From assembly GCF_005924265.1 (NCBI RefSeq), contig NZ_VCLB01000002.1, forward strand, positions 434,001 to 498,000: 64,000 nt of DNA. Direction: 5' to 3'. Both the position numbers and the translations under genes were made by a program. The notes beneath the pieces were generated by a model. The model was not told the origin of the DNA. It worked only from the letters and a program-made list of their open reading frames with translations, and did no database searches. Within the stretch, counting starts at the first letter, position 1. Every line of letters starts with the position of its first letter. Of the stretch, positions 50,832 through 59,527 are shown one piece after another. The DNA is from Martelella lutilitoris. GTDB lineage: Bacteria > Pseudomonadota > Alphaproteobacteria > Rhizobiales > Rhizobiaceae.

Positions 50832-51983
50832 TTATTTTGTGTAAAGGTCGAGGCTGAGCCGGGAAAGCGGTTTGGGGTCGCCCTCGCCGGTCAGGTAGGT
50901 CCGGCCGAGGGTCATCGCCGTTCCGCTGTCTGAATCCATGATGATGATGTGCACGAACAGCGACATGGAGGGCAGGATCGGGTTCGGGTTTCCGGCATGG
51001 AACATCTGGTGCTCCATCCAGGACGGCGCGAACCGCGCGCCGAGCGAATAGCCGCAGGCATTCAGCCGATGGCGCGACAGGCCGCGGGCATCCATGATCT
51101 CCGCATGCTTGTCGAAGATATCGCCGAAACTGTGGCCCGGCCGCAGCAATTGTTCGATTGCCTCGAGCGCCGCTTTCGCCGCGCCGAACAGCGCGTGGTG
51201 GCGGTCGCTTGGCTCGCCGATCACCAGCGTGCGCATGGCCGCGACGTGATACTGTCCGGATACGCCGGCCCATTCGAGCGTCAACTGGTCGTTTTCCGAG
51301 AGCTTGCGCCGGCCCGATTTGGCGCGGCACAAAAGCGCGCTCTCGCCCGAGCCGATGACGAAGTTGTTGGCCGGATAGTCGCCGCCGCCGGCAAGCACCG
51401 CGCCCTGCATGGCCGCAAGGATTTCCGCCTCGTCGGCGCCGGGCTTGATCAGCGGCAGGGCCGCGTCAAAGGCATCGTCGCACAGCGTTGCGGCCTTCTC
51501 GATGAAGGTGATTTCGGCCGGGCTCTTGATCAGGCGCAGATTGGAGACGAGGTAGGAGGCATCTTCAAGCTGGCAGAAGGTCGAGAGCTGCTGGTCGAGC
51601 AGATGGGCGGAGCGCCCGGTCATGCCGTGGGTATCGTATTCGACGCCGATGCGGCAGCCGAGCAGGTCGAGATCGGCGAGCATTTCCTTCAGGTCGCGGC
51701 TCGGGTCCGTCTGACCGCGATCGACCCAGATGCGGATATCGGAGATATTGGAGGTCTGGCGCGCCTGGCGAACATCGGCCGAGCGGGTTAAAAGCGTCAT
51801 CTTGCCGTCAGCCGTCACCGCAAGGCATTGGAAGAAGACGAAACCGAACGTGTCGTAGCCCGTCAGCCAGTACATGCTCTCCTGCGCGAACAGAAGCACG
51901 GCATCGAGCTTCTTGGCTGCCATCGCGCTCTTCAGCCGTGCCAGCCTGTCGGCATATTCCTCGTTGTCAAAGATCAGCGCCAT
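50832..51983 (-). CDS. M24 peptidase-fold (pita-bread) protein, non-canonical active site
   Basis: This 383-residue protein has the N-terminal creatinase/prolidase domain and the C-terminal pita-bread fold. The five metal ligands of ordinary M24 aminopeptidases are not found: the usual DxG...SDxTRT appears as LEWAGVSGQYHVAAMRT, GHGIG-type as GYSLGARFAPSW, and the EPG position is FVHIII. Such proteins resemble creatinase and ectoine-hydrolase groups, which hydrolyse without metal. A substrate is not assigned. ATG at 51983 has GGGGAG upstream; the frame is open to 52010. Confidence 0.86.
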   Translation of the reverse strand: MALIFDNEEYADRLARLKSAMAAKKLDAVLLFAQESMYWLTGYDTFGFVFFQCLAVTADGKMTLLTRSADVRQARQTSNISDIRIWVDRGQTDPSRDLKEMLADLDLLGCRIGVEYDTHGMTGRSAHLLDQQLSTFCQLEDASYLVSNLRLIKSPAEITFIEKAATLCDDAFDAALPLIKPGADEAEILAAMQGAVLAGGGDYPANNFVIGSGESALLCRAKSGRRKLSENDQLTLEWAGVSGQYHVAAMRTLVIGEPSDRHHALFGAAKAALEAIEQLLRPGHSFGDIFDKHAEIMDARGLSRHRLNACGYSLGARFAPSWMEHQMFHAGNPNPILPSMSLFVHIIIMDSDSGTAMTLGRTYLTGEGDPKPLSRLSLDLYTK

Positions 51984-52028
51984 ATCTGTCTCCCCGGGCG
52001 TGCTGGGCACGCGATTGACGTTTCGGGC

Positions 52029-52847
52029 TTATGAAGCCGCTATCGAGATCGCCGAGATCTGGCGGCCGTAATCCGGCTCGCCGCGATGGGTTGAACGGCG
52101 ATAGGAAAAGAAGTCCTGCTCGTTCTCATAGGTGCATTGGCCCATGATGTCGTGCGCAATACCCGCACGGTCAAGCCGGAGGCCGATGAAGCCAGCGAGA
52201 TCGAACAGGGCGTGGCCTTCCTTTCCGGAAGGCGAAAAGAAGCGGGAAAAGACCTTGTCTTCCTCGGTGAAGCGAGCGACGAATTCCGGCCCGACCTCGT
52301 AGGCGCGCCTTCCGATTGACGGCCCAAGGCATGCGCCGATCGCCTCGCGGCGCGCGCCGAGCTTCATCATCGCCGCAAGGGTTGCCTCGAGAACGCCGCC
52401 GAGCGCGCCGCGCCAGCCCGCATGGGCGGCGCCGATGACGCCGGCAGTCGGATCGGCAAACAGAACCGGGCCGCAATCGGCAGTCAGCACGCCAAGGACG
52501 AGGCCCGGCGTTTTCGTCACCAGGGCGTCGGCGCGCGGCCGCTCGCCGGCAAACGGTGCGTCCACGGCAATCGCGTCGGCCGAATGGCACTGATGGAGAT
52601 TGACGAGACGGGAGACGTCTTCACCGAACCAGCCGGCGACGCGCGCGCGGTTTTCCGCAACGTCTTCGGGCCGGTCGTCGGAGCCTGCACCGCAGTTAAG
52701 GCTCTCGTAAATGCCGGAGGAAACGCCGCCCCGGCGTGTGAAGAAGCCGTGACGTAACGCCGTTCCGGCAAGCCGCGCGGATAGCAGCGGGCTTTGGACC
52801 GGGGCAAGGGCGTCGTCGCTCTCGGCTCTCTGGCCGGACTGGGGCAT
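52029..52847 (-). CDS. pgeF: Peptidoglycan editing factor PgeF (YfiH family)
   Basis: This 272-residue protein belongs to the multicopper-polyphenol-oxidase-like YfiH family. Later work describes a zinc-dependent purine nucleoside phosphorylase and editing activity that removes misincorporated residues from peptidoglycan precursors. The metal and active-site set is visible as NLHQCHS, LTADCGPVL and AAHAGWRG. It is in an apparent operon, lgt then midA-like then pgeF then the M24 gene, with 54 and 45 bp gaps. ATG at 52847 is used. Confidence 0.93.
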   Translation of the reverse strand: MPQSGQRAESDDALAPVQSPLLSARLAGTALRHGFFTRRGGVSSGIYESLNCGAGSDDRPEDVAENRARVAGWFGEDVSRLVNLHQCHSADAIAVDAPFAGERPRADALVTKTPGLVLGVLTADCGPVLFADPTAGVIGAAHAGWRGALGGVLEATLAAMMKLGARREAIGACLGPSIGRRAYEVGPEFVARFTEEDKVFSRFFSPSGKEGHALFDLAGFIGLRLDRAGIAHDIMGQCTYENEQDFFSYRRSTHRGEPDYGRQISAISIAAS

Positions 52848-52901
52848 GGTGTTATCCTGTCTCGCCTTTTGGCGGATGGTGGTGCGCGCGAAGCGTATTT
52901 G

Positions 52902-54002
52902 TCAATCCTCGCCGTCAAAGGGAGTGAGCGGCAAGGCTTGGTGAGTAATGCACAATACCTTGAAAAGGTTGCCCATTTCATTCTCCCCCTCGCCGGCAAG
53001 CCGGCGGGCGGCCGCGACGATCTGCTGCTGGGTGGCGAGATCCTTGCCCCGACCGAGGGCGGAGGCGCGGGGCCCGAGCCCGAGCCCGGCGAGAAAAGCG
53101 CCCTGCATCATCATCTTGTGGACATGAAGCCCTTCCTGAAGCGCGGCTGCGGCGAGAGCGGCAAAATCCACATGGCTCGTCAGGTCCGCCTCACCCGGAT
53201 GAGCAAGCGGCGGATCGAAAGCGTGGTTGCGGATTGCCTGCAGCGTATCGCCGAAACCGCTTTCGAGGTGGCCGTAATCAATGATCAGCGCGCTGCCGCC
53301 GGTTCCCTTCAACCGCTCGGCGAGCCGCGCCATCAACGCTTCGCGCGCTGGCGCGGTCTCGAAGATTGCACCGTCGGGCTGTGCCTGCCAGGCCGGCGGA
53401 AGGGAGGCCGGATCGAGCTTTGCCGGCGATACGCCGAAGCAAAGTGCGCCGTCATCGTCGAGCGTGACCACGCGCTCGAACAGACCTGAATGCGCCTTGA
53501 CGAACTGGCGCGTGGCGATGGCATCGAAAAGCTCATTGGCGACGAACAGGGTGAAGCCTTCCCGCGCTTCGGCAAGGTCATCGACCCAGCCGATCTTTCC
53601 GCAGTGCCGCGCAAGCGTCTCGGCCTGGCGCGCCCGCAGGGCAGGGCTCGTCTCCATGAGGACGACGGAAAGCCCGGAATAGAACTCCGGCGTGAGCTTC
53701 GAGATGACATTCAGGATGTCCGCCATCATCGTGCCGCGACCCGGTCCGCCCTCAATCAGCACTGTTTCCGGCGGGCAGCCGTGGCGCTGCCAGGCCTGGA
53801 CCAGGAAAATGCCGATGAGTTCACCGAAGAGCTGGGAAATTTCCGGCGCCGTGGTGAAATCGCCGGCGCGCCCCAGCGGGTCGCGGGTGATGTAGTAGCC
53901 ATGTTCGGGATCGGCCAGACACAGGTTGAAATAGGTGCTGACCGGCATCGGTCCGCCGGTCTCGATCATCGCCCGGATCTTTTCGCCAAGCGGGGTGGTC
54001 AC
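52902..54002 (-). CDS. SAM-dependent methyltransferase, MidA/NDUFAF7 family
   Basis: This 366-residue protein has the MidA-type methyltransferase fold. Motif I reads LIEGGPGRGTMMADI near residue 82, followed by VLMETSPALRARQ and FVANELFDAI. Eukaryotic relatives methylate an arginine of complex I. The bacterial target is unproven. Its first codon overlaps the lgt stop by four bases (ATGA), so it is translated together with lgt. Confidence 0.93.
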   Translation of the reverse strand: MTTPLGEKIRAMIETGGPMPVSTYFNLCLADPEHGYYITRDPLGRAGDFTTAPEISQLFGELIGIFLVQAWQRHGCPPETVLIEGGPGRGTMMADILNVISKLTPEFYSGLSVVLMETSPALRARQAETLARHCGKIGWVDDLAEAREGFTLFVANELFDAIATRQFVKAHSGLFERVVTLDDDGALCFGVSPAKLDPASLPPAWQAQPDGAIFETAPAREALMARLAERLKGTGGSALIIDYGHLESGFGDTLQAIRNHAFDPPLAHPGEADLTSHVDFAALAAAALQEGLHVHKMMMQGAFLAGLGLGPRASALGRGKDLATQQQIVAAARRLAGEGENEMGNLFKVLCITHQALPLTPFDGED

Positions 54003-54859
54003 GACGGTTTTTCCGCGCCGTTGCGCCTTGCCATGCGGCCGGAATTCCAGATGCCCCAGAGGCCGATGAGCAGCATCGGCGTGGACAGCACCATGCCCAT
54101 GGTCAGCCAGCCGCCGAAAAGATAACCAAGCTGCGGGTCCGGCTCGCGGAAGAATTCGACGAAAATGCGGGACAAGGCGTAAAGGCAGATGAACAGGCTG
54201 GCCGTCAGGCCCGGACGTTTCAGCGTGCGGAAGGCCTGAGTCGCGACAAACAGGATGATGAGCGTCACAAGGCCTTCCAGGCCTGCCTCATAGAGCTGGC
54301 TCGGGTGGCGCGGCAGCGGGCCGGCGCCTGGGAAGACCATGGCCCAGGGCACGTCGCTTGCCCGTCCCCAGAGTTCGGCATTGATGAAATTGGCGATCCG
54401 GCCGAAAAACAGGCCGACCGGCGTTACCGTCGCGATCAGATCGAGCAGCGACCAGGTCCTGATGCCATGCTTGCGCGAGAAGGCGATCATCACCGCGATC
54501 ATGCCGATCAGGCCGCCATGGAAGGACATACCGCCGTCCCAGACCTTGAAGATCGTCAGCGGATGGGAAAGGAAGAAGCCGGGGGCGTAAAACAGCGCAT
54601 AGCCAAGCCTGCCGCCGATGATGATGCCCAGCACCGACCAGGTGATGAAGTCGTCGAGCCGCGTCAGCGTCATCGGCTGCCTGTCGCCGGGCCAGAGTTC
54701 CTCGTTCTTCAACAGCCAGCGGGCATAGAGCCAGCCGAGCAAGATGCCCGCGACATAGGCTAGTCCGTACCAGTGGACCTGCAGTGGGCCGAGGCGAACC
54801 GCCACCGGATCGATGGCGGGGAAGGGCATGGCGGCAAGCATGATATGGTCTGGCAGCAA
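53999..54859 (-). CDS. lgt: Prolipoprotein diacylglyceryl transferase
   Basis: This inner-membrane enzyme transfers diacylglycerol from phosphatidylglycerol to the Cys of lipoprotein precursors. It has about 286 residues with seven membrane segments. The Lgt signature (GRIANFINAELWGRASDVPW, 20 residues), WYGLAYVAGILLGW and the HPSQLYEA region are intact. I propose TTG at 54859 because GAGGA lies nine bases upstream and it restores LLPDHI before FPAIDP. ATG at 54841 lacks a site. It begins the operon toward midA and pgeF. Confidence 0.95.
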   Translation of the reverse strand: MLPDHIMLAAMPFPAIDPVAVRLGPLQVHWYGLAYVAGILLGWLYARWLLKNEELWPGDRQPMTLTRLDDFITWSVLGIIIGGRLGYALFYAPGFFLSHPLTIFKVWDGGMSFHGGLIGMIAVMIAFSRKHGIRTWSLLDLIATVTPVGLFFGRIANFINAELWGRASDVPWAMVFPGAGPLPRHPSQLYEAGLEGLVTLIILFVATQAFRTLKRPGLTASLFICLYALSRIFVEFFREPDPQLGYLFGGWLTMGMVLSTPMLLIGLWGIWNSGRMARRNGAEKPS

Positions 54860-55043
54860 GGCGTGGTTTCCTCTATGATCGGCGGGAAGATGGCGACATA
54901 ATCCCGTCCGGTCAAGCTGGACCGGCTCGGGGGCGCGTGCACATTCGCAGCGATCGGACTTGCACCTTCGGGCGAGGCCCACTACTTCCAGGGGAAAGCA
55001 CCGGCAGGCGGTGCGTTCCGGCATTTTCCAAGGAGATACCGAC

Positions 55044-55307
55044 ATGACATCCGGCACCACGCGCATCCTCGATGATCTGGCCAAACTGATGACCGATGCC
55101 GCGGGCTCGGTTCAAAGCGCCGGCAAGGATCTCGAAACGGCGGTCAAGGCGCAGGTCGAACGCTGGCTGAACAGCATGGACGTCGTGCAGCGCGAGGAGT
55201 TCGACGCTGTGCGCGACATGGCGATCAAGGCCCGCGACGAGAATGACGCGCTTCGCGCCCGCATTGACGCGCTCGAGGCAAAGCTGAACGAGAAGGCCGG
55301 GGAATAG
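55044..55307 (+). CDS. ubiK: Ubiquinone biosynthesis accessory factor UbiK family
   Basis: This 87-residue protein has a Pro-free N-terminal helix (MTSGTTRILDDLAKLMTDAA) and a C-terminal coiled coil (RARIDALEAKLNEKAGE). This is the BMFP layout of UbiK, which assists the Ubi complex in aerobic ubiquinone synthesis. ATG at 55044 follows AAGGAGATACCGAC, an excellent ribosome-binding site. It is divergent from lgt and followed by a strong terminator. Confidence 0.88.
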   Translation: MTSGTTRILDDLAKLMTDAAGSVQSAGKDLETAVKAQVERWLNSMDVVQREEFDAVRDMAIKARDENDALRARIDALEAKLNEKAGE

Positions 55308-55348
55308 CCAGGCTTTTCCACGCTCTCGACTGACAGAAAATCGGAAGA

Positions 55349-55376
55349 GCAGGCCCCGCGATGGCCTGCTTTTTTT
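55349..55376 (+). terminator. ubiK terminator
   Basis: GCAGGCC (55349-55355) pairs with GGCCTGC (55363-55369), has a seven-base loop and is followed by seven T. It lies 41 bp after the ubiK stop and is a strong intrinsic terminator. Confidence 0.9.
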
Positions 55377-55714
55377 GTGAATTAGGCCAGCGCTGTCATC
55401 TGCCCTGGTCGCGCCGATGTCCGAAAACGGTGTTTGCGCACCCTTCCTGCACGTTCCCCCCAAAAAAAATCCAGCCTGTGGACATGGTTAAAAAAGGCAA
55501 TTCACTGAATCATTTAGGTCTTGCCCCTGAATCAAATTCACAACGCGAAAGCGGCGGATGACGGCAAAGCCGCGGTCTGGGGGCTGGCGTTGGCCAATGC
55601 GCGTTATACACTGATTTTAATAGATGATTCGAAATTAAACCCGGTGGGTGCATCGCGGGGAGGCTGGCCGAGTGATGGCCGGAACCGGAAGCGATCGACC
55701 GGAAAAGGTGGTTC
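55377..55714. other. Gene-free interval upstream of the YbjN gene
   Basis: These 338 bp are richer in A/T than the surroundings (CCCCCCAAAAAAAATCC at about 55456, GATTTTAATAGATGATTCG at about 55612). They probably hold the promoter of the YbjN-proC-csaA group. I see no ORF with a ribosome-binding site and no tRNA. Confidence 0.5.
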
Positions 55715-56215
55715 ATGGGTCTTGGTCTTTTGGAAATTGAACGTCTGAACAATCCGGTCGACATGATCGAATTCGTGGCCTCCACGAATGACTGGAGTTT
55801 CGAGCGTTCGGGCGAGGACGAGATCGCGATGACGGTCGGCGGCCGTTGGGCCGACTATCACGTCTCCTTCTCGTGGATGAGCCAGCATGAGGCGCTGCAC
55901 CTTGCCTGCGCCTTCGACTTGCGCGTGCCCGACCACCGGGCAACGGAGCTCGTGCGCCTGCTCTCAAGGGTCAATTCCCAGGTTCTGATGGGCCATTTCG
56001 ATTTCTGGCCGCATGAGAACGTGGTGGTCTTCCGCCATTCGCTGCTTCTGGCGGGCGGCGCGGAGCCGACCAACCAGCAGGTCGAGGGCACGCTTTCCAA
56101 CGGGCTTGATGCGTGCGAGAATTACTTCCAGGCCTTCCAGTTCGTCGTCTGGTCCGGCATGTCTGCCGAAGACGCGATGAAGGCGGTGATGTTCGAAACG
56201 GTTGGAGAGGCCTGA
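55715..56215 (+). CDS. YbjN domain-containing protein
   Basis: This 166-residue protein has a type III secretion chaperone-like fold of the YbjN family. The region SFSWMSQHEALHLACAFDLR (20 residues) and FRHSLLLAGGAEPTNQQVEG are conserved in alphaproteobacterial versions. YbjN in E. coli affects stress and motility; the mechanism is open. Its stop lies one base before the proC start, so the two are co-transcribed. ATG at 55715 follows GGAAAAGGTGGTTC. Confidence 0.9.
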   Translation: MGLGLLEIERLNNPVDMIEFVASTNDWSFERSGEDEIAMTVGGRWADYHVSFSWMSQHEALHLACAFDLRVPDHRATELVRLLSRVNSQVLMGHFDFWPHENVVVFRHSLLLAGGAEPTNQQVEGTLSNGLDACENYFQAFQFVVWSGMSAEDAMKAVMFETVGEA

Positions 56216-56216
56216 A

Positions 56217-57038
56217 ATGGCGGATCTCGGCGAGATCGAAGAACTGGTGCTGGTCGGCGCCGGCAATATGGGCGGGGCGATGCTGTCGGGCTGGGTCGCA
56301 GGCGGCGTGCGCCGCGAGGCGATCACGGTGATCGATCCAAACCCTTCCAACAGCATCAAAAGCCTTCTGGATCGCAGCGGCATCCGCCATCATGTGGCGC
56401 CGCCGGACAACATCAAGGCCAAAATACTGGTTCTCGCCGTCAAGCCGCAGGTCATGTATGCCGTGCTCGACACGCTGGCCCCGGTGATCGATGAGAACAC
56501 GCTTGTCATCTCGGTCGCCGCCGGCAAGACGCTCACCTATTTCGAGGAGCGGCTCGGAAAGCTGGCGATGATCCGCACCATTCCCAACACGCCCTCCATG
56601 GTCGGTCGCGGCGTCATTGGCGCCTTTGCCAATGGCCTCGTCACCGAGGTCGGACGCGAAAAGGCGGACACGCTTCTTTCAGCCGTCGGTCAGGTCGAGT
56701 GGGTGGAAAAGGAAGCCGATATCGACGCCGTCACGGCGATTTCGGGCAGTGGTCCGGCCTATGCCTTCTATCTGGTCGAGTGCATGGCCGAGGCCGGCCG
56801 CAAGCTCGGGCTCGACGAAGAGCTTGCGATGCGGCTTGCGCGCGGAACGGTGATCGGCGCGGGTGCGCTGATGGACGGCTCGAAGGATGACGCCGGCACG
56901 TTGCGCAAGAATGTCACGTCGCCCGGCGGCACGACGGCGGCAGCGCTCGAACAGCTGATGGCCGAGGACGGCCTGCAGCCGGTCTTTGACCGGGCGCTGG
57001 AAGCCGCCTGCAACCGATCACGCGAACTGGCAGGCTGA
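56217..57038 (+). CDS. proC: Pyrroline-5-carboxylate reductase
   Basis: This 273-residue enzyme makes proline from pyrroline-5-carboxylate with NAD(P)H. The Rossmann start (LVLVGAGNMGGAMLSGWVAG, 20 residues), the signature SGSGPAYAFYLVECMAEAG and the C-terminal VTSPGGTTAAALEQL are intact. ATG at 56217 is preceded by GGAGAGGCC; a TTG at 56202 in the same frame is inside the YbjN gene. It is followed without a gap by csaA. Confidence 0.97.
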   Translation: MADLGEIEELVLVGAGNMGGAMLSGWVAGGVRREAITVIDPNPSNSIKSLLDRSGIRHHVAPPDNIKAKILVLAVKPQVMYAVLDTLAPVIDENTLVISVAAGKTLTYFEERLGKLAMIRTIPNTPSMVGRGVIGAFANGLVTEVGREKADTLLSAVGQVEWVEKEADIDAVTAISGSGPAYAFYLVECMAEAGRKLGLDEELAMRLARGTVIGAGALMDGSKDDAGTLRKNVTSPGGTTAAALEQLMAEDGLQPVFDRALEAACNRSRELAG

Positions 57039-57380
57039 ATGACAGACGAGATTACCTTTGACGATTTCCTGAAGGTCGATATCCGTGCCGGAACGATCAT
57101 CGAGGCGGAGACCTTTCCGCAGGCCCGCAAGCCGGCTTACAAGCTGAAGATCGATTTCGGCGCTGACATTGGCGTAAAAAAATCCTCCGCTCAGATCACC
57201 GTGCATTATACCCCGGAAAGCCTCGTCGGACGGCAGGTGATGGCGGTGGTCAATTTCCCGCCGCGTCAGATCGGGCCCTTCCGCTCGGAAGTGCTGACGC
57301 TGGGCATGGCCGACGCTAATGGCGACATCGTGCTGGCGGCAATCGACAAGCCGGTCGAAAACGGCGCGAAGCTTCACTGA
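57039..57380 (+). CDS. csaA: tRNA-binding protein CsaA
   Basis: This 113-residue protein is a single OB-fold related to the C-terminal tRNA-binding domain of methionyl-tRNA synthetase. Motifs are the N-terminal FDDFLKVDIRAGTIIEAETF (20 residues) and KKSSAQITVHYTPESLVGRQ. It binds tRNA and has chaperone-like activity in Bacillus. It starts on the base after the proC stop, so translation is coupled. It ends five bases before the convergent histidine kinase stop. Confidence 0.94.
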   Translation: MTDEITFDDFLKVDIRAGTIIEAETFPQARKPAYKLKIDFGADIGVKKSSAQITVHYTPESLVGRQVMAVVNFPPRQIGPFRSEVLTLGMADANGDIVLAAIDKPVENGAKLH

Positions 57381-57385
57381 ACAAT

Positions 57386-58825
57386 TCAGCACGGAATGTG
57401 GATGGTTGCCCTGAGCCCGCCGAGCGGGCTTTCCGAGAGCACCACATTGCCGCCGTGTCCGCGCGCGATGTCGCGGGCAATGGCAAGGCCAAGGCCGGTG
57501 CCGGAAGAATCGAGGTTGCGGGCATTGTCGAGCCTCAGGAACGGCTTGAACACTTCCTCGCGCATGTCCGGGGCAATGCCCGGCCCATCGTCGTCAAAGG
57601 AGATCGTCAGCCATTTATCGCCGTGCTCGGCGGTGATTTCGAGCCGGTTTGCGTGGCGCTTGGCGTTTGAAGCCAGGTTGGCGACGAGCCGCGCGAAAGC
57701 GTTGGGCCGCACGGTCACCGCATCATCGCCGACGATGACGTAGTCCAGCGACTTTCCGGACAGTTCGAAATCCTCCTGCTGGCGCTTGAACAGGGCAGTA
57801 AGGCTTGCCGTGCCGGTGGTTTCCTCGGCATCGCCGCGGGCAAAGTCGATATAGCCCTCCAGCATTTTCTGCATCTCCTCGATATCCTGGTTGAGCGCCT
57901 CGACCTCGGGACTGTCGCCGATCAGGGCAAGCTGCAGCTTGAACCGCGTCAGAATGGTGCGCAGGTCGTGGCTGACGCCGTTCAGCATGGTGGTGCGCTG
58001 CTCGATCTGCCGCTCAATGCGCTCGCGCATGAGGATGAAGGCAAGGCCGGCGCGGCGGATCTCGATGGCGCCGCGCGGGGTGAAGGGGCGCGAGGAACGG
58101 TGCCCCTTGCCGAAGTCATCCGCCGCCTGGGTGAGCCTGAGGATCGGCCGGATCTGGCCGCGCAGGAACAGCGTGGCAATGCCGATCAGCACCAGCGAGG
58201 TGCCGACCATCCACAGAATGAAGATATGCGTGTTCGACGCATAGGTCATCGAGCGGCGGGCGAAGATCCGCAATATGCCGTCATCGAGCTTGATGCGGAT
58301 TTCGACGAAGCGCGAATCGCCGAGCGTGTCGATCCAGAAGGGGCGGCCGATCTTGGCCGAGATCAGCTCCGCCAGAACCTGGTCCAGAAGGCCGAAAAAG
58401 GGTTTCGGCAGGGGCGGCGGCAGCTTGCCGCCGGGCTCGATGGCGACCCTCAGCCCCATGTCGCGCGCGGCGATGGACACGATCTCGTCCTCATAGTCCG
58501 GATCTGTCGTGTCGATCAGGTCGATGATGGCGGCGATATCACCGGTCACCGCGTCGGCAAGGCGATGGGTGACCATCTGCCAGTGTCGCTCCATGAACAC
58601 CGTCGCGACGACGGCCTGAAGCAGCAGCATCGGGATGATGATGATCAGCAGCGAGCGGGCAAAGAGCCCGCGGGGCAGGCGGTGATGCGTCCAGCGGGCC
58701 ACGGTCTTGTAGGCGTAGTAGAGATGCCTGAGCCCCGGCAGCCGGACCACGGCGCGAAACGCAGCGTGCAGGCTGTCGGCCACTTTCTCACAGGCCTCTT
58801 TCAGGCTTTGGCTGAGCTGTCTCAA
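57386..58825 (-). CDS. Sensor histidine kinase, EnvZ-like
   Basis: This 479-residue inner-membrane kinase has membrane segments at about 57-77 and 205-225 with a periplasmic loop, a HAMP linker, an H-box (GVSHDLRTILTRFKLQ, His near residue 295), an N-box (LASNAKRHANRLEITA) and G-boxes (DDGPGIAP, GTGLGLAIARD). It lies six bases after the response regulator gene, so it is its partner. The stimulus is unknown. Confidence 0.93.
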   Translation of the reverse strand: MRQLSQSLKEACEKVADSLHAAFRAVVRLPGLRHLYYAYKTVARWTHHRLPRGLFARSLLIIIIPMLLLQAVVATVFMERHWQMVTHRLADAVTGDIAAIIDLIDTTDPDYEDEIVSIAARDMGLRVAIEPGGKLPPPLPKPFFGLLDQVLAELISAKIGRPFWIDTLGDSRFVEIRIKLDDGILRIFARRSMTYASNTHIFILWMVGTSLVLIGIATLFLRGQIRPILRLTQAADDFGKGHRSSRPFTPRGAIEIRRAGLAFILMRERIERQIEQRTTMLNGVSHDLRTILTRFKLQLALIGDSPEVEALNQDIEEMQKMLEGYIDFARGDAEETTGTASLTALFKRQQEDFELSGKSLDYVIVGDDAVTVRPNAFARLVANLASNAKRHANRLEITAEHGDKWLTISFDDDGPGIAPDMREEVFKPFLRLDNARNLDSSGTGLGLAIARDIARGHGGNVVLSESPLGGLRATIHIPC

Positions 58826-58831
58826 GGCCCG

Positions 58832-59527
58832 TTATTCCCGGTTCAGACGATAGCCGATGCCGCGCACCGTCTGCAGGTAGCGCGGGTTCGCCGGATCACT
58901 CTCGATCTTGCGCCGCAGTCGGTTGATCTGCACGTCGATCGTGCGCTCGTTGATCTCGGCGTCTGAGCTGACGAGATCATAGCGCGCGACGGTCTCGCCG
59001 GCCTTTTGCGCCAGCATCGACATGATGTCCTGCTCCCGCTCGGTGAGCCGGATCGGCGTTGCGCCCTTCTTCAACTCGCGGCGGGCGAGCGAGAACGTGT
59101 AGGGGCCGAACATGATCTGCTCGATCGCCGGCGTCTTCGGCGCCTGGGCGCGGCGCAGGATATTGCTGATCCTCAGCAGAAGCTCGCGCGGCTCGAAGGG
59201 CTTGGGGAGATAGTCGTCCGCGCCGGCCTCGAGGCCTTCGATGCGGGCGTCCGCCTCGGCCCTGGCGGTCAAGAGCAGTACCGGGATCGGGCGGACCTTG
59301 CTCAGGTCGCGGGTCAGCGACACGCCGTCCTCGCCCGGCATCATCACGTCGAGCACCAAAAGGTCGAAATCGAGGCCCTCGAGCTTGCGCCGCGCCTCGG
59401 CCGCATCTCCGGCAGTCGAGACCCGATAGCCCTGTTCGCCGAGATAGCGCTTCAGAAGCGTGCGGATGCGGGTGTCGTCGTCGACGATCAGAAGGTGGGG
59501 CGCGTCGTCTGCGATATCCCTGGTCAT
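58832..59527 (-). CDS. OmpR-family response regulator, PetR-like
   Basis: This 231-residue protein has a receiver domain with phospho-acceptor Asp in LLVLDVMMPGEDG, Lys in DDYLPKPFEPREL and acidic residues in LLIVDDDTRI. An OmpR-type winged helix follows (INERTIDVQINRLRRKIESD, 20 residues). It resembles PetR of Rhodobacter, found near petABC, and is preceded by a MarR gene as petP precedes petR. The start overlaps the MarR stop by four bases, and the kinase follows after six. A role in respiratory regulation is inference. Confidence 0.92.
   Translation of the reverse strand: MTRDIADDAPHLLIVDDDTRIRTLLKRYLGEQGYRVSTAGDAAEARRKLEGLDFDLLVLDVMMPGEDGVSLTRDLSKVRPIPVLLLTARAEADARIEGLEAGADDYLPKPFEPRELLLRISNILRRAQAPKTPAIEQIMFGPYTFSLARRELKKGATPIRLTEREQDIMSMLAQKAGETVARYDLVSSDAEINERTIDVQINRLRRKIESDPANPRYLQTVRGIGYRLNRE

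Noticed and set aside
55655-55700. tRNA-like start GGAGGCTGGCCGAGTGATGG upstream of the YbjN gene
   Set aside because: The bases resemble the 5' half of a class II tRNA, but no anticodon arm, T-arm (GGTTCGAATCC) or acceptor match follows.
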